Shown piece after piece: positions 1 to 12,633 of a stretch of 64,000 bases of DNA. Position 1 is the stretch's first letter. Each line of letters opens with the position of its first letter. The stretch is from Trebouxia sp. TZW2008 (lineage: Eukaryota > Chlorophyta > Trebouxiophyceae > Trebouxiales > Trebouxiaceae): the NCBI GenBank assembly GCA_002118135.1, contig BDIU01000159.1, positions 1 through 64,000 of the forward strand. The letters run 5' to 3'. The notes under the pieces were generated by a model, which was not told the DNA's origin, did not search any database, and worked only from the letters and a program-made list of their open reading frames with translations. Made by a program: the position numbers and the translations under genes.

Positions 1-281
1 TACTAAGTCACATGTTCATGAATGGGTTGACCGAATTTCCCAGACCATGTCTATGTTTAGCATGCAGGGCAACGTTCACAATGCTGTGGCACTGCTTCTG
101 CTCTAAATTGCTTATTGGCTCAATCATGGCTCTTGAGCAGCGGGATGCCATTCTATCAAGGTCAAAGCTGCAAAATCAACCACTACAATGAATGTGTTGC
201 GTAGAACACTAGGCTTTTGATAAGTTTGATGCCGCGATTTGCCATCATGACATGTCCACTCAATATCTTGCTGGCCAATGC
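1..281. other. 3' flank of CSL4, no gene seen
   Basis: This stretch lies downstream of the CSL4 stop codon on the minus strand and would hold its 3' UTR. A 125-codon minus-strand reading frame runs through it but overlaps the real last CSL4 exon in another frame. I see no independent gene. Confidence 0.5.
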
Positions 282-1551
282 TTAGGCCTTGGCAACCTTG
301 CGTCTTTCTATGGCCTTGGTCTGAGGACACTGCATTTCCTGCCAGCTGATTGGCACCATAGGAACGCCTGCATCCAGGATGCTGTGTCATTGAATGAAAC
401 AGCTTTCTCAGCTTCATAGGCTCAGTGACGCACATGACCACAGCATGCATTTGCAAACTGATAGCATGAAGTAAGACGTGCAAAGCTGTTGCTGCAGTCA
501 CCTGCTAAGCTCTTGGCATAGACAACGCCCAAAGTATTTTGAGCTGTGGAGAGGTAGTAGTCTCTTGAAGTGCCAAGGGAAACAACTTCGGCCTTGACAA
601 TATCGCCAGGCCTGAAACAGGAAGCTATCTGGACCTTGTCAATTTCTGTAGCTCGGACATCCTCCAATCTGCAGGCAGCAATTGCAACTCAGGCTATGTT
701 GTGTCATGTGTGTTGTTTTCATATACATGTTTTCATATACACGTTTTCATGAACACCCTGTGATATGTGCACATAGCATGACAAGCGTAGAGTTTTTTGG
801 GCAAGTTCGCAAGATACAATCAATCATAGATGCAGCCAAAAGGGCTGACCCAACTCTCTGCTGGTTGCTGCAGCAATGCTGGGCTGCCTCTATAGACAGA
901 GGGTCTTGTCATGACGCCTAATGGGCATAGGCTATTTTTCCAGGCCTGAACACAGAGCATGTGCAGTACAAGCTTGCCAAACCTGATGATCCCCGAGAAT
1001 CTCTCATCTGACAATGGCTTGTTTCCTATGCACAGAATGTCTACGGCTACCAGGCGGACATTGATCCTAGTGACCTGCATGTACACAGGGTTCATACATC
1101 TGAGCAAATGCTGTGACAGATCATTGTGACAGTCAGGGAAGAGGTTGGCATGCTGCGCTGTGTACTACTCACCTTGGCAGTGACAACGTCAGACTTCTTT
1201 GGCACAAGAGGTGTCGCTCCCTTCTTCAGCACGGAGACAACAGGTGCCTGTAGACCATGTCAAAGCTGTGAGCAGACATGTGACTGCAAAGCAGGCAACA
1301 GCAGCAAAACAGCGTTTGAGCCTCACTGTGTCAGTGCCTGCAGCTGGCTTTGAGATTGATCGCGTGCCTACTAGAGAAGCGAAGACGGAGCTGTTTTGAG
1401 TGTATGTACCCAGGCCTCCGACACACTCGCTCTGCGCACAATACAGCATGCATGCCTGAGTTCAATCTCAAATTGCAGGATAAACGACAACCGTTCTTGC
1501 ACTCACCGTCGATGCAACGCGGTCACCGGGACAAACGATGGTCTCGGTCAT
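282..1551 (-). CDS. CSL4: Exosome complex component CSL4 (EXOSC1), six exons, complete
   Basis: CSL4 is an S1/KH-cap subunit of the RNA exosome, which degrades and processes RNA 3' to 5' in nucleus and cytoplasm. Exons (minus strand, 5' to 3'): 1551-1507, 1431-1327, 1247-1173, 1074-983, 668-502, 367-282. All joins are GT-AG and the phases close to 190 codons, giving 189 residues, the usual family length. Seen in sequence: N-terminal V-C-P-G-D (family V-T-P-G-D/E); an S1-like stretch T-R-I-N-V-R-L-V-A-V-D-I-L-C-I-G; the block DVRATEIDKV followed by FRPGDIV; and a C-terminal zinc-ribbon-like end MVPISWQEMQCP with RRKVAKA just before TAA. These match plant and animal CSL4 in order. The start ATG at 1551 is the first in frame and is followed after 15 codons by a consensus donor (GTGAGT). 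It is divergent from the Rab3GAP gene across 174 bp. Confidence 0.95.
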
Positions 1552-1725
1552 GACATGGTTGATATCGGCATTGCAGTCGCGCTAAGCAAAGCAAGTGCGG
1601 CATGTCATGCTGCGACAGTCAAACGCAAGCCTGCTGACCAATTCAGAGTCCTTTTGGTCTCGGTTGTGTACGTGCGCAGGCGAAGCGTTGAACCGCTCGC
1701 CAGCCTGCTTCGGTCGGTCTCCAAC
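1552..1725. promoter_or_regulatory. Bidirectional promoter region between CSL4 and Rab3GAP
   Basis: Only 174 bp separate the two start codons, which face away from each other. Both 5' UTRs and both core promoters must fit here or overlap the neighbouring first exons. I see no clear TATA box. That the two genes share regulation is inference from spacing. Confidence 0.6.
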
Positions 1726-4700
1726 ATGACCGAAAGACCGGAGGAATTCCAAGACTTTACTGTTGCGACACAGTGGGAAAGGTGTAGTTTGATCTGCCGT
1801 GTTTTCTGATGCCTCCGATCTCATTTTGCTTGAAGCCGTAATGGCGCATTTGTGCATTGCAGGCTTGTGGCGTCTCTAGAGCAAGTATTTCGATCGTGGG
1901 AGTCTGCAGGTGCGTTGCCAGCACCATTCTGATCGTGTTGACCCACCTGTGTTTGCTTTGACCTATCGAGCATGCTGCCACTTGTCATAATGCAGGCAAA
2001 TCTCACCATAGCAGCATCAGTAGTCATTATCGAGACGAGCCGCTGCACACAAGCGTTGTTCATCACCAACTTCCCTTCCGATCTGAGCCATATACTGTAT
2101 CATTCTACACTGAGTCGCCACAGACTTTCAGCCAAGACGGTAAGCTCAAGTAGCAAGCAATATATTAGATAGGCCCACAACCCGTCATGATGTACACATC
2201 AGCTGAATGTGCTTGATGGCATGCTGTTGCATGACATAATCACTGTCAGGTCAGTACATCACGCTGTTGCAGGGGCAAGCCCTTTGGCATACTTTTCTGA
2301 AGAGCGCAGTTTGCGGGAATGGTTCAATGTAGATATGTACATCACAATGGAGCCAAACAGCTGGTCCAGGCGCTTTATGAAGACTGAGGTAGTCAACGCT
2401 GCACCCTTTTTGTGCTGTGGACAACAGCGCCCTTGCATTGTGTGTGCATCTCATCAGTCATCACCGACTGAAGCTCAACTTGCCGCATATGCTCTGCTTC
2501 AAGCGTCTGATGCGCCTGATTTGCTGCACTTTGCTCAGATAGTCAGTGTCAGCAGCCAGAGTTCAACATTTGTTTCTCATTGTAACAAGTGCTTTGGTAT
2601 CCAATAACCAAAAAATTGTCCTTGTATCAAATTGTCCTCACTCAGAGGTGCCACTGCAGTCAGAATGCGTTGATTGCTTACCAACTGTGTTGTCCTTACA
2701 TCAAAACGTCTTCACATTGACTTTCCCTGTACACAGAGATTACTGTACACAGAAGGGCAACAGTAATCTTTGTTCTGTTTGCAGGAAGCCAGCACATTGC
2801 TGAGCGCTCTGGCAACAGCGCTAAGCAATTGTCATCTTGCTTGGCCTGTGTTCCTGCCGGTGCATGATCCTTTGCGGAATGCGCAGTGCGGCGTTGGTTC
2901 TGCTGGCTTGTCGACTGTTCACTATGACTCTGACAGCATACACCTCAGCAGAAATCCTCAACACCTGCAACAAGTAAGCCACACCCCATGCGTATGCCTT
3001 TGCCAATTGGTGACGAGCTGCATCCGGATGTAGAGGGCTTGCTTGCGTCACGTGAAGCATGTCTTGCCACAGGGTGCACGCTTATGACTACATCTGCATC
3101 ATCATATGTTGCACTGTCATGTAACCATCAGCATGTAAATATGAGGTACCCTCACAGTTGACCGCTTGTCAAAATTGTGACTGATCATATTGGCCTCTTG
3201 TTGCATATACAAGATGCTCCCGCATCCAGCAAGGCTGCATCACAAACTTGATCACGTTGTCTGCTCAGGTCTTTCCTGAACCATAACGGGAAAATTCATC
3301 ATCAATGTTGCCAAGTAAATACCTGCAGCTAATCCCCTGGATGCAATTTGTTCACGCAAAGGCTCAAACTCCTCACCCAGCTCGTTGTAGTTCTTGCAGT
3401 GAACTCTAGATCAGTTCTTGCGTGCATCTGGCTGCAGGTTGATGGACAGCTGCAGCTCTTTGCTCAGCAGCTGCTGCCCCACTGCCAAGCTGCCAGTCAT
3501 GCCTGCCTAGCTGCCATCTCAGCTGGGCAGTCCTCCTCTTCCTCTGCCAATCAGGGCAATGCATACTGTGTGACGCTGTCCATGCTGCGCTCCTATCAGC
3601 TTCCTGGCATGGCCACAGGTACATAACAAGTAAAAGCCTTGAATGCTGCTTGTTGCTGTCTTTGAAACTGCTCAGGAATCTGCTGGGCATCTGGGCGTGT
3701 GTGTAGCTGGCTCAGCTGGCACTGATGCATCCTGAGACTGAGAAGCAACCTCAGACCAGAACACTGGCCTGTGTGTAAATGATAGTTTCGATGCAGCTTG
3801 AGGCGCAAAATATCACAACATGCAGCATATGCTTTGACAGTTGTCACATCCCATGGTAACAGCAGCAAGCGTCAATGCTGACCTCAGCCAATAATGCTAA
3901 GCTGTGCATGTGCTGTGGCTGATCCAGATGATGATGAGGAGGATGAGATGCGGAGGCAGGATGATTCCCAGATATGGTCAGATTACTGGGCAGCAGGCGC
4001 TCCCTGGCATTCTTTTGCTCGTCACTTTGACCCCATTGGTATCGCTTCCTTGATCTCTCTACCTCACAAACTCCTAGCTTGTGGCTTTCTTGACAACACG
4101 CAAAAGGCTGGTGCCACAACTACATTCGGTGCGTGTCGGAACGGCAGCGTATAGCACATGCAGGCCTGAGCATGCGCGTATCATCTACACGACAGTGCAC
4201 CTACAAAGCAGCAATAGCTGTCTTGCTCTGCACGTGCATGACCTGTTTCCGACTTGCCCTGCACACATACTCACAATTCATCCCATGTGCCACAGCTGAA
4301 AGAAGACTGCTGCCACGTTCATGTCACAAGGTGATTACAGCTGCAAGTACAGTTGCAAGTTGTCACAGTCTGCTAGCATGCAGGTGCGTTGGAACTGGAT
4401 ATGCTGTGGTCAGAACTGCCAGCAGAGCAAGTCATGCATGCTGAGGGCTTCCCACTGTCCAGGGCATGCAGCTGGCGCCTGCATGCCTTAGCACCCAATC
4501 CCGACGCAGCCCCACAAGCCTTCTACAACTCTAAGGTCTGCCTACAGCAAAGGCATCAGCCAAATGGTGCATCCCTTGCAGTGGAAACCAAGCAGCAATG
4601 TCAATGGCATGCTTTATGCATCAAATGGACTCGTGTACAGCAGCATTGCCATGATGCTTTGCTGCAGCAGCTTGTGCAACAGTCAGGCTTGTTCATCTGC

Positions 4701-7700
4701 ATAAGACTTGCCACTGCTGACATCAATACTGCCAAACTTCGCATGCACACAGAATGCAGTAACAAGCTTGCATCGCAAGCCATGGTGGCGTGGTTGTGCT
4801 TCACAGTCTTGCACGCACAGATGTAGCAACTGTCCCGCTCTCAAGACCATGGCGATCAGTGGAATCTCAACACAAAACAAGCCATGTGAAATTGCTCCTC
4901 TTCTATGCATGGGCTACATCGCAACTTCTGTCAATGCTGTTGCAGCCAAAGGTGAAGAGGGATCACCTGAAGCTTCTGAGGCAGGCGAGCACGCCTCTGG
5001 AGCAGACGCCTGCCCAGCTCCAGCATAGCTGGGAAGAAGGAGCTGCTGATCCCGACACCTTCTCCAGCATGCTGAGCAGGCTGGTACTCTCGCGCCGTAT
5101 TGCCATTGGTGCCAAGTCCATAGGTGAGCTTATGTCACTCATCAGAGTCAGTCATGATCATAGGTGAACTTATGTCAGTCATCAGAATCAGTCATGATCC
5201 ATAGGTGAGCTCATGTCAGTCATCAGAGTCAGGCATGATACATAACAGAGCTTGTGTCAGTCATCAGAGTCAGTCATAATCCATAGGTGAGCTTATGTCA
5301 GTCATCAGGGCACGATCCAGTCAGCTTTGCATGGTCACACACTGCATACCAGATGTTGGGCATGTGCATTCTTGTGAGACGTTCTGATTCGCCGCATCAG
5401 GGGCAGGCTGAGAGGTTGGCTCTCGCAGTCATGTTTTGATTCGCGGGCCCTACGCAAGTCTGAGTCTCTGATCAGGGTGTGCACACTGGATTGACTGCTA
5501 AAGTTTGCCTGCATGCTTGTCAGCCAAAAGACTGCCATGGGGAAGATAAATGCCAGCCGATTTCACCATCTCAAGACTGCTTTAACAAACATTGTCTCTG
5601 CTCTGTTTCCCTCACTCACAGCGAGTGCTCAGCTTCTACAGTCTCATGGTCCATTTCTTGTAAGTTATTGAGGTGTTGTGTAGCAACCGAGATTGTCCAT
5701 GTTATATGTATTGAAGCCATGCTGCTGCCAGTGTCACAGAAACCATTGACAGCTGTGTAGCCGATGCTGCTGGTAGGCAATGCTCCCCAGACTGTGCAAT
5801 AACTTCTCTGTTATGGAAACTCAATGTAGAAACATTCTCGTGGTAGGCACAATGCAATTGGGAATCAATCACTGCATTCTGGCTGCAGTGGTCCCTCTGA
5901 GCAAGGACAATTCGATGTAAGGACAATTCTCTTGGTACCCAAAGCAGTCATCACAAAAAGAAGCCACTGTACTGCAATGTCAATAGCAAATGCATGATTG
6001 CAGAGCATTGAGTGTCTTACAGGGGACCTGGCAAGTCACGACTGGTGGGATCGCAATGGCAACATCCCTCCTGATGCTTCACCTCCTGAGAACCTGCAAA
6101 GGGTGATAGCAGATGTCTTTCAGGAGGAGCAGGAGCATGCAGCACCTAGCCAAGGCGGGCTGCAGTTCCCCAAGACAGCGCCTCCAGAGTCGCTGCTGGT
6201 CAGGCAAGCTTGCCTTGTGACCTAAGCTAGTGCATGACTATATGATGCCCATCTGGTCAGCATCAGAGTTTTTGCTGGGCTTGGTTGTTGACCTAAGCTA
6301 ATGCATGCCAGTATGATGCCAATTTGCTCAAAGGCACAGTCGTTGCTGGTCAGGCAAGCTTGCCTTGTGACCTAAGCTAGTGCATGACTATATGATGCCC
6401 ATCTGGTCAGCATGAGGCTTTTTGCTGGGCAAGCTTGGTTGTTGACCTAAGCTAATGCATGCCAGTATGATGCCAATTTGCTCAAAGGCACAGTCGTTGC
6501 TGGTCAGGCAACCTTGCCTTGTGGCCTCAGCACCACAGCTAACGCATGCATACTTGCTGCCAAAGTGGGCAGGTACAGAACACTGGGCATCAGCGTGGAA
6601 AACAGAACCCCACGGACTATGCTCCATGCCAAATTTGATATCTAATGCGTGTGACGTTTGCTCTGAGGCTTGCTTGCAAGGTGTACCGATGCACGTGCAG
6701 CTGGGATGGTGCCTACGCACAGCAATGCTTGCAGGTGTTTTGCAAAGTCTTCTTGCTGCTGACAAGTAGATGCAGCCTGTGCAAGCACCTGGCACAGCAT
6801 TTTTATGAGTCAAGCTTTGTTGGCCCATTGTCTGTACCACACACATGCTAAATTGTTTTACTATTTTAGGGACCCAGCAGGGTTTGACACAGACAATGTC
6901 GAAAACAGGCACAATTGAGCCAAAAAAGCTCTGAGTGAAAGTCTGTCAGTTTGAGGCATTGTTTTGTTCATCTTGAACGGAAAAAACCTGCGCTTTCCCT
7001 GATGTAAATGGCAACTTACCAAATGCTTGTATATACACATCCTAGCTATACATGCGCAGGCTGGCGCTGCATGTCATGTGCTTCAGCAACGCCCGCGCCA
7101 TAGCTGGCCTGTGGCAGCGCTTTGTGCGCTACCTGCGTGAGGGCTGTTGGGACCAGGGCCGCCTGCTACCCAGAATGGCCCCAAGCCCTCCTTCTTCACA
7201 ACCCGGAACTGCCCCCGCCCGTTCTCCCTCTCCCCAAGCTTCTCCTCTCAAGCATCACGGCCACACTGCTGCTCAAGACCAGACAGCTTTTGAGGCAGCA
7301 GGCACAGAGCAGCTTAGTTCTGGTCAACTGCCTCGGCCTGATTTCAGCTGCTGCTTGCTGCACCAGAAGCTGCAGATGCTGAACCTATGCATCCAGCAGG
7401 CTCATGGGCTGCAAGCTCGCGAGTCTGCTCAGGAGCACTCAGTCCAGGTATGTCACTTTGGACTGCAAGTTTGCGCGGCCTGCCGCTGCATGATGAGCCA
7501 GGCAGTGTCACTGCCCGATTGGGCAAAACCAGGAGGAGTCTGCGACTTACGCATGATAACAGGAGTCTTCATGGCAAGAGGCAGCCTAGGACTGCTGCTT
7601 TTCGAAATGTAATAAAAATGTATTGCTGCTTTCACAGGTGGTTTCTGTATGATCTACTGTCATCTGAATTGCATTACCCTGCCCTGCTGACTGAATTCAC

Positions 7701-10700
7701 TGAAGCATCATCTGAGCATGTCTGCTGTACAGTCAGAACAACTGCTACATGCAGCGGTTGCAACAGCACATCATGGCCCCCCCGTTGATCATCCATCAAT
7801 GCATAGCATTCAGTGATCATCAATGTACAGCAACTGTTGATCATCAATGTACATTATGGTCAGCCACTGATGCTGCAGACGGCAGGACAGGGCTTGAGCA
7901 ATGGTGGGCAGGCAGAGCCTGTTGAGCTGGAGAGGCGGGAGTCCTCAGAGATAGATGAGGATTACCAGGAAGCCTCCTCAGAGGTTGAGGGCATGCCGCC
8001 AGCCCTGTACCTGCTGGCAGATCCCACTGTTGCAGTCAACATCCCTCAGACCCAGGTCAGCATTCTGTCAGGACACGGTTTTTTATTGCTGCATGCATTG
8101 TGCAGCATCTTGACGTTATGGACTATCTTTTGTTTCACAACAAACACAGTCCTCAGTGTCACAGTCAAACTATCCAAGATCCATGTCAGCTTTTGACAAA
8201 GCAAAGTTTGTGCTTGCTCGATGCTGACTGTCAGATCAGCGATGCTCACAAAGCAAAGATCTCAATTGATTGGCCCGACACTTGAGTCAACATGAAACTG
8301 CACAGGTTTTGGTTGCCTGAGTCTGACTGTCTAGTCAGCGTGGTCAAAGCACGTCGTATTTCCAAAGTAATCGCAAAAATTTCAGCCAGGCAGAAGAAAA
8401 GGGCTGCATCACAGCCAGCATGTGTGTGACTGTCAGACTTCAGCCTGACATTGCCCTGTTGCGGTTGCTGAGACAAGCCTCACAAATTAATGGCATCTGA
8501 AGAGATACAAACCCTCTCATCATATGCATGCTGCATAGGGTCATACTGCTAATGCTCTTGTTTGACTTGCATTGCAGCCAAAAAAGCCTATGATTGATCA
8601 GGAGCCTGCATGTTGGCGCCCTACGGAAGATTGTATAATGCGAGCATGAAAATGTAATTCTGCCCATGTTGCCACATTGCACAACAACATTGAAAGCTTG
8701 CTTGCAGGATGCACCAGCGATGACAGAGGACATGCTGCTGGAGAGGCAGGCGGCTTTGGCTGCTTTAGGTATGCTGCTCACTTGCTTCACAGCTGCTTCT
8801 TGATTTGTGCATTCGCCTGCCTGCCAGCCACATGTATGCTCATTTAGCTGAACTTACTGATGAGGATGAAACTGTTACAACATCAATGTTGGCAGTACCG
8901 CCATGGTGTCTGCTCTTGCTATAGTATGATGAACAGCTAGGCACATCCTGATAAAACAGACATGCTTGACGCCATCATGCTGCTGTCATTTTGCACCTTG
9001 TATCAGCTGACATTGACTTGATCAACAGCAGGTGTCACTATGCCTTTGGGGGAGGTGCAATTGGACTATGAATACGCTGTTGCAAGTATGGCATCTAATG
9101 AGCTCACAGGACAGCCTGCGTGCACACATCTCTGACGGCATGACGACTGCATGAACAAGTACCACCCACCCACCCACATACTTGCACCCATTTCACCCTC
9201 TGCTCCTCAATCCACCTTTCGCTTGTGCATGCAGCCAGGGCTCAGCTGCAGGGCATCAGCATCCCTAATGCTGACATGGCTGGCTTTGATTTTAAGCCAG
9301 TCATGCCACTGCAGATGAGCCTGATCATGCAGCCATACTTGTGCAAAGCTCAGCCTCTGCAGTTGTCTCAAGCTTAACGTGTGCATGCAGATGAGTCTGA
9401 GCATGCAGCCAGGGCACAGCTGCAGGGCGGTGGCCTGCTGCAAGCTGACATGGCAGCCTTCAAGGCCGCTAACCCCACCTGCCAGCTGGCAGACTTTGTG
9501 CGGTGGCACTCCCCCAAGGACTGGCACCCTGACCCTACGCAACCCCAAGGGGGCACCCTTTCAGACAGAATGTCTCATGAGGTAATCTACCAGCTGAGTC
9601 ACAGTATCATCCTTGCACTGTGCCTGCGCAAAAGTATTGCCTCTCAAGCAAGCTAGCAGCAGCTGTCACATGTGGCTGCTGAGCTTTAAGTCCGTCCTGC
9701 TGCGCCAAGATAAGCATGCAAAGGTCATGTACAGGTTGTGGCAGATGGCTGGTCACTGCCAACTTATAGCTGCTTCTGACTGTTTGAGACCAACTCTGCG
9801 CTTTGTGCCTGTGTACTCCAAACGCAATGCAGGTCCGTATCAACCTGTCGCTACCATTGAGATGCAGGGCTTCACGCTTTGTTGCATAGCATCACCTGCT
9901 GTGAGCTCATGTTCCATCAATTGCAGGGCAATGTATGGCAGCAGTTGTGGCAGTCAACCCAAGGTCAGCCCGCCAGCCACCAGCAGCCGCTCATGAACGC
10001 AGAGAAAGAGGCAGAGCGTGTCTTCCATGACTTGGAGCAGGTTCCCCCAAGAGCCCTATGGGACCAGCTACTGGCCCTGGCTGCAGTTGCAGCAGCTGCT
10101 ATGCTGGCTTCCTGCCCTGCAGCTGCCCTGTTACCTGCCCGCCAACAACTCCTCCAGTAAGTCATTTGCATTTGTCACATTGAGTGTCAGCGCACTGCTG
10201 ATCTGAAAATTTGGTCCTGCAAGCGAAGGGTGGAAAGTTGGAGCAGGGAACCCCCAACCCCTCCTTAGCCCTATGGAACCAGCTACTGGCTCTGACTGTA
10301 GTTGCAGCAGCTGCCATGCTGGCTTCCTGCCCTGCAGCTGCCCTGCTACCCGCCTGCCAACAACTCTTCTTCTAGTCAGATTTCTATTGTTTTGAACACC
10401 ATCATCTGCAATGTGCATAAGCACATGTGGCACTTCATGAAAATAGCCTCAACTGAGGGCTCGAGCACCTCCCCATGTATGCCAGCCGTAGCAGACCACA
10501 GCAAATGTTGCATGCCGGGCTTTGCTGTACTGTCTTGTTTTGATGGAGGCGCTAGGTGACTGCAGCAGCTGTACTCTGGCTGGCTTCCAGTGTCAACCCC
10601 CTAACTACAATCAGGAAGCTTGCTTTGCAAGCAAAATCAGATTGATGCAGATACATACATCGCCAATGGTGGTGATTGAGCTTACTCGTACAGTTGTAGA

Positions 10701-12633
10701 CTTTCACGTGAGAGATGATACTTGCTTGTGCACAGGTTCCAGCAGGACCCAGGCCCCTTCAAGGCAGGCAGGCAGCACGTGGCTGACCCTTGCTGGTTTG
10801 CAGGCTCATTTCCCATACTGGGAGCGTCACAAATGTTCTGCAACTGAATTGAGCTTGTCTTTCACACGTACATGGTCAAATTTGGCATCTGTCCACAGGT
10901 TCCAGCAGGAATCAGGTCCTGTCCTAGAGCGGGTAGGCAGCACCTGACTCAGCACAGAGGACCTCAGCCCGTCTCTCTGTTTTATCACGAGGTGGACACA
11001 TGCACGATGCCCAGGAAGCTCTTCGTGCTGCCCACAACAGCATCCATATGCAGCGGCACTCGCATTGACATGGTCAGAATCGATGTCTGTGCACAGGTTC
11101 CAGCAAGAATCAGGTCCCATCCTAGAGCAGGCAGGAAGCACATGGCTCAGCACTGAGGACTCAGCTCGTCTCTCTGGTTCACCAAGAGCTCGACACAGGC
11201 AAGACGCCCAGGAAGCTCTTGGTGCTGCCCACAACAGCAATCAGCGGGCAGACCAACCGTGGGACAGCGCAGACGAGCTGCAAGAGCAGCAGGCTGCTGA
11301 GCTTGTGCACTCCCTGCAACAGCTTGAGCAGGTCATTGTCGCTGGAGAGTCTCTGTGCAGGTAAGGGGTTTTGGAAGCTTGTCCATGTGCATGTCAGTGC
11401 GTGAACTTTTCAATGCTTCATGATGCAAATGTTTGAGCGTGGAGCAGTGCATGCGCAGCAAGCAATAAGGTTTAAGCACATTCCTGTGGCTCAGGAAACT
11501 GACATCAACCAGGCTGTTGCAGCCATGTCTGCACGGATGTGAGGCGCCGCTGACCATGTTCACAGAAACCTTTCCCTCTAAACTGCTCACTTATAGTGAC
11601 AGGAGTTGGGCAGTCAGATAAGTGCTGCTGCGCAGAAGCAGAACTACCCTACATCCTGTAGCCAGCCAACAAGCCTGATTGCCAATGTGATATGATGGCA
11701 AAAAGCCGGTGCTGGCATGCAGTTGCAGGCGGTCTCACCACAATACTCACATCAATCCCGGCCTGGCAAGACAGGACTTGGGGTGCATCCATAGAGCACC
11801 TGTCTTTCAATCCACAACAAATTCCTTTGTTATAAGTTAACCCACTACAATTTTCATTACTGTCAGCATCATCATGATTGCGATTAGTGAGAACATTGTC
11901 CTTATTTATGTGATTGCAGGCGGCTGCCAGGGTGCCCAGATGCAGCCAGCAAGCTTCTACAAGCTGCAATGCAGCCTCCTCAGCTGCCTCTCTCTACTTC
12001 TGCTGGCCACGCTGAGCAGCAAGACAATGGGGACAGTGCTTCTGACGTCATGCTTAGCCCCACTCCAGAGAGGCAACAGGTGCAGTCAAGCTGCTTCTGC
12101 ACAACTTGCCTGTCTTTCAGCCACACAAGTCTGAAGTGCCGTGAGAGCTTGCATCTTGTTGACCGCTGGAAGAGTGCATGTGGCCTGCATGTACTTGTAA
12201 GTGGGCATTGATGAGCAAACGCAATATTGCCATATCCTATGCTTGCTGTACACCAGCAGCTCATGTGGCCATCCTGTGTTTGCCATACCTCAGTAATGCA
12301 GTAATACATGTCTGTCAAGAAGTGCGTGCATGTCTGCAGGGTGAGTCAGCAGCTATGCAGGCAGGTGTGCAAGTCACACTGGAGCAGGAGCAGCTTGTAC
12401 TAGATGCTTTGATGCAACAGCAGCCTGCAAATGCAGCAAACATTGCAGCGGCCAGATTGGATCAGTGTGGCAATGCTGACAGTTGGGATTCTGGGCTGAG
12501 AACGGAATATGTCACACATGTACATCAGCAGCACAGTCAAGGGGCATTGATACAACCCATACCTCATCGGCTGTATGTACAAGCAGCTCCTGAAGAAATG
12601 CGGCTTGCAACTGTGATGTTGAGTGAGCCATAA
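1726..12633 (+). CDS. RAB3GAP1: Rab3 GTPase-activating protein catalytic subunit (RAB3GAP1-like), about 11 kb, many exons
   Basis: In animals this protein forms a heterodimer with RAB3GAP2 and acts on Rab3 (GAP) and Rab18 (exchange factor) in vesicle traffic, ER shape and autophagy. Exon blocks anchored by similarity: 1726-1781, 1863-1909, 1996-2139, about 2203-2390, 2785-2973, 3438-3618, 3928-4038, about 4384-4534, about 4949-5122, about 6001-6205, about 7053-7450, about 7885-8055, 8708-8768, 9409-9581, 9927-10156, about 11250-11360, and a last block ending at TAA 12631-12633. Diagnostic stretches: DFTVATQWER at the N-terminus; LSNCHLAWPVFLPVHDP; CCLLHQKLQMLNLCI; PAMTEDMLLERQAALAALG; FKAANPTCQLADFVRW followed by HSPKDW; NAEKEAERVFHDLEQ; and the terminal IPHRLYVQAAPEEMRLA. 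They occur in the human order. The join after 2139 does not keep phase in my model, so the exon list is incomplete. Several exon borders have degenerate tandem copies in the introns. Confidence 0.92.
5107..5310 (+). repeat. Tandem array of a 5' splice-site-containing unit (about 45 bp, 5 copies)
   Basis: The unit reads roughly ATAGGTGAGCTTATGTCAGT plus CATCAGAGTCAGTCATGATC. It begins at the end of a Rab3GAP exon (AAGTCCATAG|GTGAGC), so the first copy contains the functional donor. At least two later copies keep CATAGGTGAGC intact; others read CATAGGTGAAC or CATAACAGAGC. The array lies entirely in the following intron. Confidence 0.85.
6191..6535 (+). repeat. Intronic tandem repeat, about 150 bp, two full copies and a partial third
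   Basis: Copy starts are at about 6191, 6341 and 6494, each opening CG(C/T)TGCTGGTCAGGCAA. The repeat begins inside the end of the Rab3GAP exon ending near 6205, so it again carries exon-edge sequence into the intron. Copies 1 and 2 are nearly identical, which suggests a recent duplication. Copies of CCTAAGCTA(A/G)TGCATG make a shorter internal sub-repeat. Confidence 0.85.
9224..9465 (+). repeat. Duplicated Rab3GAP exon start (copies at 9224-9290 and 9399-9465)
   Basis: Both copies begin GCATGCAGCCAGGGC and encode A-R-A-Q-L-Q-G. The second is the real exon (9409-9581, continuing to FKAANP). The first drifts to D-M-A-G-F-D-F-K-P and I see no donor at its end. A third short fragment of the same upstream sequence lies at about 9310-9345. 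The first copy retains its acceptor-like TGCATGCAG. Confidence 0.8.
10050..10375 (+). repeat. Duplicated Rab3GAP exon end (about 10055-10156 and 10266-10375)
   Basis: The exon end from CCCTATGG(G)ACCAGCTACTGG to GCCAACAACTC is repeated about 210 bp downstream with roughly 90 percent identity. The real exon ends with a GTAAGT donor at 10157. In the downstream copy the corresponding site reads TCTAGTCAG, so the donor is lost. It is a decayed copy inside the intron. Confidence 0.85.
10733..11240 (+). repeat. Tandem repeats ahead of a C-terminal Rab3GAP exon
   Basis: The phrase CACAGGTTCCAGCA(G/A)GA occurs at about 10735, 10897 and 11094. The second and third units are longer (about 190 and 150 bp) and share GCCCAGGAAGCTCTT and TGCTGCCCACAACAGCA. 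The third unit runs into sequence that reads as the Rab3GAP exon near 11250-11360. The copies therefore multiply an acceptor-proximal exon edge. Confidence 0.75.

Noticed and set aside
1396..1809. 137-codon plus-strand frame as one gene
   Set aside because: Only its end (from ATG 1726) is real, as Rab3GAP exon 1. The rest overlaps CSL4 exons 1-2 on the other strand and the shared promoter.
6388..6912. 174-codon minus-strand frame in a Rab3GAP intron
   Set aside because: It arises from the 150-bp intronic tandem repeat and has no domain or splice context.
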